Shown here piece after piece: positions 30,487 to 37,826 of a stretch of 40,128 bases of DNA (within the stretch, counting starts at the first letter, position 1; each line of letters opens with the position of its first letter). The DNA is from a virus. The notes beneath the pieces are model-generated. The model was not told the origin of the DNA and did not search any database. It saw only the letters and a program-made list of their open reading frames with translations. Position numbers and translations under genes: made by a program. Where the stretch lies: IMG/VR virus record IMGVR_UViG_3300031643_000004, positions 1-40,128 of that record; one strand, written 5' to 3'.

Positions 30487-30806
30487 CAGTCTAGTGCCTC
30501 TTTGTATAGAATATGCAACTCCTGCCTCTTCTCAAACGGGTGGACTATGGAGATAATCTTGAATACCTGGTCTCCATACTTCACACGCATAGTTGGTAGC
30601 ACTCCAGTTCGGTAGCGAATCCTTATCAAACCCTCGACTTCGCTGTTGGCCTGCTTTGCCTCGAAGTAGCGTTTGCCTAAGTTCGGTTCGATGCTCCCCC
30701 AGACAGTAACCCAGTCATTCCAGGACTCAACCCATTCGCCGAAATCGTTCTTGATCTTGCTCGGTATCTGGATTGTCAGCCTGTGCCGTAAAAGCCCTGC
30801 CCTCAT
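30486..30806 (-). CDS. Head closure (head-tail joining) protein
   Basis: 106 residues from the ATG at 30806. MRAGLLRHRLTIQIP, ESWNDWVTVWGSIEP, GKRYFEA and RYRTGVLPTMRV are the SPP1 gp16-like head-tail joining pattern. It overlaps the connector stop by one base (TGATG), which decided the start over an upstream reading. Confidence 0.9.
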   Translation of the reverse strand: MRAGLLRHRLTIQIPSKIKNDFGEWVESWNDWVTVWGSIEPNLGKRYFEAKQANSEVEGLIRIRYRTGVLPTMRVKYGDQVFKIISIVHPFEKRQELHILYKEALD

Positions 30807-31891
30807 CAGAAGCACCTGTCCTGCCACAGCAAAGACTCAACGCTGAATGGCATCTCCTTGGGCACAGCACCGGTGACCGATACAGGCTCCCGGTTCTCAT
30901 ACCAGTGCGATATGAGCAATAACATTGCCCGAATTACTTCTTGTGGTACATCGGTGGCTGCATCGCCGTAGCCAGCCTCGAATGTCACGCATATCCCGTT
31001 TGCCGGTCTCAAAGTCGTGGACGGCCATATCTTTCCGTAGTTAAGGGCCACCCGTCCAGGTTCGCTTTTTGTGTCAACAAAATAGTTGCCGGCACCCATG
31101 AAATATTCGGTATCATCAGTAACATAATATTTGATAATAACCGATGCTGTTGCAGTGCCAGTTCCAATACCTGCCCCTGTCGCTGTAAATACAACACCTA
31201 CTATATTGGCTGAAGCACCAATCAAGGTAAAGTCAGTATTTCCTATGCTCAAAATGCGATATACCGTGCCTATCACAAAACTACCAGCAATGACAGCCGG
31301 TGCTTGTAGAGGCGGCAAGGGAATCTCTATGTAACCTTTTTCGGGCCACTTATCCAGCCACAGTTCCCAGGTCTGCGCTATAAACGCCCGCCTCTGGAAT
31401 TTTTCAGCACTTCGCCGGGCAGCAACTATGAGGGCAGTTAAATAATCATCTTCCACTGATGTTGAGGCATCCTTGATAACGCTTACCCCGAACTCGCAGG
31501 CATTGGCAGCCACGGTCGCCACGACTCTCAGATAGTGCTTTAACCCGGTATATGCTTTTTCGTAGATGACATTATCGTTTGCCTCGCTTACCTGGTCGAA
31601 GGATTCCACATCCGTCCAGGTAATCCCATCATCGCTGTCCTGGATCTTCGCATCTACCGTTGCTCCTGCGCCGCATGCCCCCGCATCCAGATTAACCAGA
31701 ACGGAATAGCCAAGCACATCAACAGACGCTCCTTCTAATGAATAAGCGGCTGCTATCGCATGGCTGCCCGGGGCAATGCTCTGCTCTGTGGTAATGTCCT
31801 CGGCGAAGCTGACCGAATCAATCCTCAGATGTGCCTTTGCCTCAGCTAGACTTATCGGCTCTACGCTTGGCGCTGTCTTTAGCTTTAACAT
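30806..31891 (-). CDS. Head-tail connector (gp6-like) with two internal insertions
   Basis: 361 residues, about twice the usual length. The familiar parts are KTAPSVEPISLAEAKAHLRID (1-26), EDDYLTALIVAARRSAEKFQRRAFI (147-170), FVDTKSEPGRVALNYG and MLLLISHWYENREPV. Between them lie a beta-sandwich insertion (about 27-144) and a 50-residue insertion (about 201-250) with GTVYRILSIGNTDFTLIGAS and FTATGAGIGTGTATAS. The latter is a motif that turns up inserted in unrelated phage proteins. The protein forms the ring below the portal; the insertions should face outward. Confidence 0.85.
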   Translation of the reverse strand: MLKLKTAPSVEPISLAEAKAHLRIDSVSFAEDITTEQSIAPGSHAIAAAYSLEGASVDVLGYSVLVNLDAGACGAGATVDAKIQDSDDGITWTDVESFDQVSEANDNVIYEKAYTGLKHYLRVVATVAANACEFGVSVIKDASTSVEDDYLTALIVAARRSAEKFQRRAFIAQTWELWLDKWPEKGYIEIPLPPLQAPAVIAGSFVIGTVYRILSIGNTDFTLIGASANIVGVVFTATGAGIGTGTATASVIIKYYVTDDTEYFMGAGNYFVDTKSEPGRVALNYGKIWPSTTLRPANGICVTFEAGYGDAATDVPQEVIRAMLLLISHWYENREPVSVTGAVPKEMPFSVESLLWQDRCF

Positions 31892-31973
31892 CTTTCCTTT
31901 TCCTTTTTCGTTTCAGCATGGCGTTCTCGGGTGCTTCCCTGACCGCCATCTCCAGCTCTATTTCCTTCATCAT
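31842..31973 (-). CDS. 43-residue highly basic protein
   Basis: Starts MMKEIELEMAVREAPENAML and is followed by KRKRKRKDVKAKDSAKRR. The start overlaps the previous stop by four bases, and the 3' half overlaps the gp6-like gene by 50 bases in another frame. Small ORFs of this kind occur between capsid and connector genes. DNA- or head-binding is possible, but it has no clear ribosome binding site. Confidence 0.5.
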   Translation of the reverse strand: MMKEIELEMAVREAPENAMLKRKRKRKDVKAKDSAKRRADKSS

Positions 31974-32338
31974 CGTATAAACAGATAAACGGTTCCCTTC
32001 TTGCTGTTTCCCGCAGCGGTGATGGCTACAGTCAATTTACTGGCAGCCACTCCCGCCATGGATGCCGCAGCCACATACTCGGTATCCGTATCGCTGCGGT
32101 TCGCCAGCGCTCCCAGAGCCACATCCACCGAATCATCATCGTTTATGGCGATGTCATAGTTGGCGCTCGGGGTGGCCACCCCATCCGGCACGGTGATAGC
32201 ACCGACCAGCTTTCCGCTGTACGGATAGGTTGTTGTGCCGCTCACGGCCCCTGTCGAGTCATCGCTTATCCAGGCAGCCTTGATCTTCTTGACGCTGGAA
32301 TGCCTTATCTCCGTAAAAACCATTGCAGATCCTGCCAT
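31970..32338 (-). CDS. Small structural protein, head-associated
   Basis: 122 residues, GGAGG site. SVKKIKAAWISDDSTGAVSGTT, then GALANRSDTDTEYVAA, TVAITAAGNSKKGTVYLFI are seen in a common but unnamed family of phage structural proteins beside the capsid gene. Beta-rich. Probably a head decoration or connector accessory. Confidence 0.7.
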   Translation of the reverse strand: MAGSAMVFTEIRHSSVKKIKAAWISDDSTGAVSGTTTYPYSGKLVGAITVPDGVATPSANYDIAINDDDSVDVALGALANRSDTDTEYVAAASMAGVAASKLTVAITAAGNSKKGTVYLFIR

Positions 32339-32360
32339 GTTTTACCTCCAGTTTGCCCAA

Positions 32361-32384
32361 GGGGGCAGGATTACTCCCGCCCCC
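32361..32384 (-). repeat. Hairpin in the late operon
   Basis: GGGGGCAGG/CCCGCCCCC, 9 bp on the minus strand including one G-U pair and a six-base loop. It lies in the 80-base gap before the gene starting at 32338. No U-run follows. Confidence 0.5.
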
Positions 32385-32420
32385 TCAGAAGTATATCGTT
32401 ATTCAATGCCCGCACCACGG

Positions 32421-32876
32421 TTAAGCCGCTTCTACATAAGCCCCGTCATCGATGGGGATGTAGAACAGCGTCCACTTGATTGATCCTGTAAGGGGTGCAG
32501 CCATAACCCAGCGAATCGCCCCGACCGCTACAATAACAGGAGAATCCTGTCCACGTACTGAACCTGATTTTCCGAGCTGCATAGCTGTTGCTGCGGTACC
32601 TGAGATGGTAATTAACGTTCCCGCCTCAGCCGCATTCATTTCAACGGTGCCACACAGGTCAGTTGTCGTTCCGATAGTTGGGTCTGCTGTGAGTTTTGAA
32701 GCACTGGCAGCAGCCTCCATGATGGTCGTTACTTCACCAACAATTAAGTTTAGCTGAACTCTCCCACCAAGGACATTGAACAGAGCAAGTCCAGTAGTCA
32801 GATTCGCGGTGGCTCGTTCAACTTTCGTGCCTAGTTGTAATTTCCTTAATGCTTTTCCTTCGATATAAGCGCTCAT
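32421..32876 (-). CDS. Small structural protein, head-associated
   Basis: 151 residues, GGAGGT site. MSAYIEGKALRKLQLGTKV, then alternating Ala/Thr/Gly beta strands (TLITISGTAATAMQLGKSG) and IRWVMAAPLTGSIKWTLFYI. Such proteins occur next to HK97-type capsid genes; probably a head decoration or fibre. No named family. Confidence 0.65.
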   Translation of the reverse strand: MSAYIEGKALRKLQLGTKVERATANLTTGLALFNVLGGRVQLNLIVGEVTTIMEAAASASKLTADPTIGTTTDLCGTVEMNAAEAGTLITISGTAATAMQLGKSGSVRGQDSPVIVAVGAIRWVMAAPLTGSIKWTLFYIPIDDGAYVEAA

Positions 32877-32902
32877 TGATTACCTCCAAAGATTTCATTT
32901 TT

Positions 32903-32968
32903 TCGCATAAATATGCGATGTTTATCGGGTTGGGCAGGGCTTTACGTTCCCTGCCCTTTTTGTCTTTT
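32903..32968 (+). terminator. Paired hairpins, the second a plus-strand-oriented terminator
   Basis: TCGCATA/TATGCGA (32903-32909, 32912-32918) followed by GGGCAGGG/CCCTGCCC (32932-32939, 32949-32956), whose plus-strand tail reads TTTTTGTCTTTT. The oligo-T tail is on the plus side although all surrounding genes read minus, so it would stop antisense transcripts or work as a mRNA hairpin. Confidence 0.5.
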
Positions 32969-32984
32969 CCCGGTATTAGCTACA

Positions 32985-33461
32985 TCAGTCAAGTATGGCT
33001 GATGGCGGTGTCGCCTGCTGGTAGCGCTCGCACAGGTAATACATCGCTTCAGTAATGTTATCGCCATGAGAGGCGCCGGTTTTCACCGTGATGCAATCGA
33101 ACCCATTGACCAGGTCGAGAGTCGATGGGTCAATCTGGAAGACGATTACCTTGTGCTTGACTGCCGCTGAAGTCGTAAAGCCCACGGCATCGGTCTGGCG
33201 GACTAGGGTATCTGAAGCAACACAGTCTTCATTCGCCCATATCGGCACCGCAACGGTGATTGCCTTGCTATTGCTTGGCAGAACCCCAGTTGCCTGCTCA
33301 ATAGTTATTGCCACGGTATTAGCTTGTGCCTGAGTGATATGGACGACCACGAAAGCCCTATGCACATTCTTCAGCGACACATAGTCGCCCGTGATACCCG
33401 CCCCTGCCTGTGGCTCAATCGCCTCTACTATTTTGGTTACTTCTGGTAAACAAATATCCAC
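32985..33461 (-). CDS. Small structural protein following the capsid gene
   Basis: 158 residues from the GTG at 33461 behind a perfect AAGGAGG; the frame is open to an upstream ATG but lacks a site there. DICLPEVTKIVEAIEP, DYVSLKNVHRAFVVVHI, PIWANEDCVASDTLVRQTDAV and FDCITVKTG resemble an unnamed family that follows capsid genes in many phages. Probably a head decoration protein. Confidence 0.7.
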   Translation of the reverse strand: MDICLPEVTKIVEAIEPQAGAGITGDYVSLKNVHRAFVVVHITQAQANTVAITIEQATGVLPSNSKAITVAVPIWANEDCVASDTLVRQTDAVGFTTSAAVKHKVIVFQIDPSTLDLVNGFDCITVKTGASHGDNITEAMYYLCERYQQATPPSAILD

Positions 33462-33496
33462 TTTTAACCTCCTTGATTTATTTTTGATTAAGGGAA

Positions 33497-33528
33497 GGAT
33501 TGCCATGCTTCGCTCGCAATGACAATCC
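33497..33528. repeat. REP-like palindrome after the capsid gene
   Basis: GGATTGCCATGC (33497-33508) and GCAATGACAATCC (33516-33528) with seven bases between; read the other way it contains GTCATTGCGAGCGAAGC. This sequence style is found as an interspersed intergenic repeat in many bacterial genomes, including host chromosomes. A REP-type copy inside a phage operon is unusual. Confidence 0.5.
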
Positions 33529-33536
33529 CCCTAAAA

Positions 33537-34832
33537 TTAGTCTCTGGTTTCCAGGACTACGAATGGACTCAGGGAGTTACCAGCACCGCCCTTGTAGGGA
33601 GTCAATGCTGAATTCCAGATTGGTTGTCCATCCACCCGGTACACGAAGCGGAAAACGCTCTCATCATAGATGAAGTGAACATGGATGGACGAAGCGGTCT
33701 GTATTCCGCCCTTGTCCGCCAGTACATATTGGCTCAGGTCGGCCAGTATAACATCCCCGAGAGTGCCCAAAGTCTGGCACTGCTCGATGGGGATAACCGG
33801 CCTTCCCATCAATTTGCCGTAAGGCGAATCGGAAAGCCCGTTGGCCGGCATATAGACCGGTATTCCGCCCACTCCTACTGCTAGGCTCATGGTATAAAGC
33901 TGGGGTTCGATATTCTGGTTGATGAACCAGACTCCATTCGGGCGGCTCCTGCTCCACATCCTCGCCCACATTTTTATGACATTCTCGGCTAGGATGGTCG
34001 CTGCTGGCTGCCCCGTTTCCTTGGAAACAGTCACCAGGCAGCCCGATTTCAGCACGCCTAAAGGCAACCCGGCACCGGTCCCGTTGATAATGGCATCGTC
34101 GATCATAAACCCGAACTCCTCACTGAAAGCCTGGGCAATTATCGACTCCAGAGCCGATGTGTCCTGGAGAAGCTCGTCGGTTGCATAGCAAAGCCCGATT
34201 AACTTGTTCAGTTCCAGCTCTATCTTGCGGAATTTCGGCTTGCTCTCTGTTTTGGTTCCTGCCTCTGCCAGCCAGTATGCTCGCACTCCGCCCCAGCGGG
34301 ACCCGGTAGCCCTCGAGGTTTCATCAATGCCGTTAATCTTGATGCCATTGGCATTAGCACTGATGGGGATTCTACGGCAGCGGTTCGCCAGCACTCCGGT
34401 CTCGTAGGCTCGCTTCAGTAGCTCGGTTGCGAAGTCGGTCTGGACCAGGAAGCCGCCCTCGGAGCCGATACCTTCGTTTAGTCCGGTCACTGCTCGCTGG
34501 GTGAGCCTCTGGTCTATTTTCCCGCCGGCCTTCCCAGCCTCAATCACGGCCATCAACTGCTCGCCGAAGCTCCTGAAGCTCTCCTCTTTGTTCTCGGGGT
34601 CGGGCTTGGTCGGCTCTTTCCTCATGGCCTCAATCTCCGGCTGTAAGCCTTTAAGCTCCACATACTGGTCGCGCTGTAGTTCCAGCTTCCTTATGCGGTC
34701 CCTCAGCTCCGTCAATTTCTTATCTTCCTCCTCGGTCGTGTCCCGCTTTTCGGTCTCAGCCTTCGCAAAAATGGCAAGCCCTTCTTGTCTTGCCCCGTCT
34801 ATCTTGGCTTGGTACTCAAGATATTTTTCCAT
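33537..34832 (-). CDS. Major capsid protein (HK97 type)
   Basis: 431 residues. A charged coiled-coil delta domain (1-75) is followed by the HK97 fold: SEGGFLVQTDFATELLKRAYETG, WLAEAGTKTESKPKFRKIELEL, ATDELLQDTSALESII, and DDAIINGTGAGLPLGVL. The delta domain is probably cut off by the prohead protease around residue 100. It forms the icosahedral head. AAGGAGG site upstream. Confidence 0.94.
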   Translation of the reverse strand: MEKYLEYQAKIDGARQEGLAIFAKAETEKRDTTEEEDKKLTELRDRIRKLELQRDQYVELKGLQPEIEAMRKEPTKPDPENKEESFRSFGEQLMAVIEAGKAGGKIDQRLTQRAVTGLNEGIGSEGGFLVQTDFATELLKRAYETGVLANRCRRIPISANANGIKINGIDETSRATGSRWGGVRAYWLAEAGTKTESKPKFRKIELELNKLIGLCYATDELLQDTSALESIIAQAFSEEFGFMIDDAIINGTGAGLPLGVLKSGCLVTVSKETGQPAATILAENVIKMWARMWSRSRPNGVWFINQNIEPQLYTMSLAVGVGGIPVYMPANGLSDSPYGKLMGRPVIPIEQCQTLGTLGDVILADLSQYVLADKGGIQTASSIHVHFIYDESVFRFVYRVDGQPIWNSALTPYKGGAGNSLSPFVVLETRD

Positions 34833-34847
34833 TTGTTTCCTCCTTGG

Positions 34848-35720
34848 TTATTTTTTGCCAAATTCCCACTGCGCACGCTTCTTCTCCAGGCGCTCAACAT
34901 ACCCCTCATCGAGAGTACCCTGGCCGTCCGAATCTTCAGCCTGCTCGGGAAGATAGCTATTCAATACATCGATAGCCTGCTTGACTACCGCTATATCTTC
35001 ATCGTTTGCCGCCGTTTTCTTCTCCATAATTACGGCTAATTTCTCCACGTCTAATCCAGCCTCTTCCAGGAAAGACCTCACTTTCACGTCCGTCTGCGGA
35101 TAAGCTGGATATGTAACCGGTGATACATCGAATAAATCGACTTCTTCCAGTGTCCTTATGCTTTCCTTTTTATCTTGATTCTCCCATGAATCCTTGATGG
35201 TCTTGAAAGCAAAAGACATCTGGGTAATATCGCCCCGCTCAATAGACACCATTAAATCTCTGGCGTAGCTGGTATCCGGCGGGTCAATCTCAATAGCTAA
35301 CCCTTTCTCATCTTCCTCCAGGTTCAGCGTCCCCGCCTTATTCCGGCCGAGGACATAATTAGGATCATGGTTGAATAAAGCCCTGATATCCGACTTTTTA
35401 ATAGTCTTGGCAAAGGCGCCGGATGCTATCTTCTCTCGGAATCCCCCCAGGTCTTCTGATAGCTTGTCGAATACGGCCGCATGTCCTTTTATTTTAGGTT
35501 TATCATCCTCCGACCTGACCTCGATATCATCAAGAGTAAATGTTCTTACTTCTCGTTCTTTGCTCATAGTTTTCTTCTCCTTGTCTTTATTCCAGATGTC
35601 GTGACAAACAGCTAAGCGTTGGTCATTATCCTCAAATTCATCTTTCATTGTGTCATCTGACATACACCGCTCGATAAACTCATCTTTCTTTTCATCTTTC
35701 TTTGGCTTTGGCATAGGCAT
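34848..35720 (-). CDS. Prohead protease (HK97 family) with N-terminal extension
   Basis: 290 residues. The protease core has FNHDPNYVLGRNKAGTL (catalytic His), RGDITQMSFAF (catalytic Ser) and EVDLFDVSPVTYPAY. Residues 1-50 carry KKDEFIERCMSDDTM and the QRLAVCHDIWN cysteine motif, an add-on seen in other phage head genes. A methionine near 51 (MSKEREVR) is an alternative start of the core. The C-terminus is coiled coil and may act as a scaffold. Confidence 0.9.
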   Translation of the reverse strand: MPMPKPKKDEKKDEFIERCMSDDTMKDEFEDNDQRLAVCHDIWNKDKEKKTMSKEREVRTFTLDDIEVRSEDDKPKIKGHAAVFDKLSEDLGGFREKIASGAFAKTIKKSDIRALFNHDPNYVLGRNKAGTLNLEEDEKGLAIEIDPPDTSYARDLMVSIERGDITQMSFAFKTIKDSWENQDKKESIRTLEEVDLFDVSPVTYPAYPQTDVKVRSFLEEAGLDVEKLAVIMEKKTAANDEDIAVVKQAIDVLNSYLPEQAEDSDGQGTLDEGYVERLEKKRAQWEFGKK

Positions 35721-35723
35721 AAT

Positions 35724-35840
35724 TTACCTCCCTATTTTCAGTTTCCGCCTTCTTGCCCGGTTCATAGGCACTTCTTTGACAACATTCCCTTCCTTATCAA
35801 CAAAGCGGACTATCTTTGTCGGCGATGGTGTAAATTTCAT
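35724..35840 (-). CDS. 38-residue basic protein between portal and protease
   Basis: Starts MKFTPSPTKIVRFVDKEGNV and ends NRARRRKLKIGR; begins three bases after the portal stop. A short basic gene here could be a head-assembly or DNA-binding peptide. No family recognised. Confidence 0.6.
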   Translation of the reverse strand: MKFTPSPTKIVRFVDKEGNVVKEVPMNRARRRKLKIGR

Positions 35841-35843
35841 AAT

Positions 35844-37826
35844 TTATCCCGGCACTATCTGACACACGCACCCCAGATGCAGCGGCGGATGCGTTGTCGG
35901 ACGGTATAGCTTTATTTCCGTTCCCTGCTCCGACTCTAATTTGTCCCCTTCCGCCAGGAAGGGCTTGTCTATGCCCACGACCTTCCCGTTTAGTTCCTGG
36001 CATAGCGGACAGCTCTTGCTACCCAGTGCCACCCACCGCAACCTCACCACGCCGGCGCCAGCAAATATAGTTCTGGCCACCGCATTGCTTAGCTGGGTGA
36101 CTTCATTCATCGCTGTTTTACCCGCTCTCGTTTCCTCCCACTCGCTCATGCGTACCATTACTGCCTCAATCGGCTCCTCTTTTTTCTCTGTCGCTTCCTT
36201 GATAAGAGCCTGGAGCTGCCCTTTTGACGATTTCGTGTACCTTCCATTAAACACTGAGGCATACTGCTTCAGGAAACTCTCCAGTTCTGGAGTCATCACA
36301 GCCTCGGCATTTACCTCGTCGGCGGCCAATGCTTGTATCGCCTCGGCCAGAGCGTATATGGCTGGCTCAACCTGCTTAGAAATGAATTCAGGGAAGTCCC
36401 TGTAAAAATCTTCCAGCCATGTATCGAAATCGGCGCTAGATCGCTCGCCCAGGTATTTTCTGGCAGCCCGCAGTATGTTGTCGGTCTCCCGTTTGACAAC
36501 TCTCTGTACGGCATCCTCGAATACCCGCCTGTATGACTGCGCTGTGTTGTGTCGCTGGATGGCTGTCTGTGGATATGCTCTCTCAGCCTGGTAATCCGCT
36601 ATCGGCATTATGCTCTTTGCCTCTGGCATCGTTCCTGCTGGCAGCATGTTCATCGGAACATAATAGATATTCCCCTGGTTCTCAGGGAGAGGGTCCATAT
36701 TCTCCAGCTCTCTAATGTCATTCGCACTCAGCCATCCCCACTGCCTCCCGATGGAGTATGCCTTGTATCTGCTCTCTACATCGCCGCGCAGCAGTCCCTC
36801 TACCAGAAACTCGGCGAAGTAGTCTTTTCGCTCATCCTGGTGCAACAACTTCTTACTGATAACCTGCTCCCACCGCACAAACCACGGCCTCATCGTATAG
36901 ACGACGAACTCGATTCCCTGGTGCTCTATGTTCGAGAATGTGGCATGCTCCAGGTCTCCTATCATGTGCGGAGGTATATGGAAAAAGCTCGCTATCTCCG
37001 AGCGCTGGAATTTCCTCGTCTCTAAGAACTGTGCATCCTCCGGTGGTATGCCCACCTGATGGTACTTCATCCCCTCTTCCAGAATCGCGATCCGATGCTG
37101 GTTTGATAAGCCTTGGTGCATTTCATTCCAGGACTTCCGCAAATTCTCCTGTGCGTTTGTCCCCAGTTTCCCCGGGTGCTCCAGCACTCCACCGGGCTTG
37201 GCGCCGTTGCCGAAAAATCTAGCCCCGAATTCCTCCGTCGCCAGGGATAGCCCGATGGCTTCCCTCGCCATGTGGATCGGTGAGTAACCAATACGACCAT
37301 CAAAACCGAGGCCGGGAACATGGAATACCTTTATCGCAGGCAAGACAACTTCCTGCCCATCAGGTAGGCGGTAATGATAATATATGCCACCATTTTCACG
37401 CTTCACCTGCATCTTGTTTGGCAGTAGTGGCCAGAATGCCCGTGGTCTCCCCTTGTCCATATTCCAGTCAATCTCGGCATAGGCATTGCCCCACAGGACA
37501 AGGTGAGCCATCAGTGCCTCGCGGAAATTGAACGATGTCATCTCTGGATTCGGTGCATCATGCAGCAGAGAATATAAAGGATGCTCATAGGCTCTCCGCT
37601 TGCTGCGTGCTGTTAGCCGCCGGTATAAAGGCAAAGGAATCGAGGCTAATGTCTCTGATAATATCCTCACGCAGGCAAACACCGCCACGCTCTCAAGCGC
37701 TGTCTTCTCGGTTATAGCCACGCCCATTGCGGTATTCCTTCCCGCTAATACCAAATCCATGGCTTTGTCCATATCTGCCAGCGAATACCGCCTCTCCAGT
37801 AATCTACTTAATATCGGTATTTTCAT
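35844..37826 (-). CDS. Portal protein (HK97 type) fused to a MuF-like C-terminal domain
   Basis: 660 residues. The portal core (about 1-400) shows VAVFACVRILSETLASIPLPLYRR, LLHDAPNPEMTSFNFREALM, GYSPIHMAREAIGL, and IPPHMIGDLEHATFSNIEHQ. A helical linker (about 400-585) leads to RLRWVALGSKSCPLCQELNG and HPPLHLGCVCQIVPG (about 590-660), the conserved end of the phage Mu gpF/SPP1 gp7 family. The usual phage has two genes. The fusion places the minor head protein directly on the portal ring. Confidence 0.92.
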   Translation of the reverse strand: MKIPILSRLLERRYSLADMDKAMDLVLAGRNTAMGVAITEKTALESVAVFACVRILSETLASIPLPLYRRLTARSKRRAYEHPLYSLLHDAPNPEMTSFNFREALMAHLVLWGNAYAEIDWNMDKGRPRAFWPLLPNKMQVKRENGGIYYHYRLPDGQEVVLPAIKVFHVPGLGFDGRIGYSPIHMAREAIGLSLATEEFGARFFGNGAKPGGVLEHPGKLGTNAQENLRKSWNEMHQGLSNQHRIAILEEGMKYHQVGIPPEDAQFLETRKFQRSEIASFFHIPPHMIGDLEHATFSNIEHQGIEFVVYTMRPWFVRWEQVISKKLLHQDERKDYFAEFLVEGLLRGDVESRYKAYSIGRQWGWLSANDIRELENMDPLPENQGNIYYVPMNMLPAGTMPEAKSIMPIADYQAERAYPQTAIQRHNTAQSYRRVFEDAVQRVVKRETDNILRAARKYLGERSSADFDTWLEDFYRDFPEFISKQVEPAIYALAEAIQALAADEVNAEAVMTPELESFLKQYASVFNGRYTKSSKGQLQALIKEATEKKEEPIEAVMVRMSEWEETRAGKTAMNEVTQLSNAVARTIFAGAGVVRLRWVALGSKSCPLCQELNGKVVGIDKPFLAEGDKLESEQGTEIKLYRPTTHPPLHLGCVCQIVPG

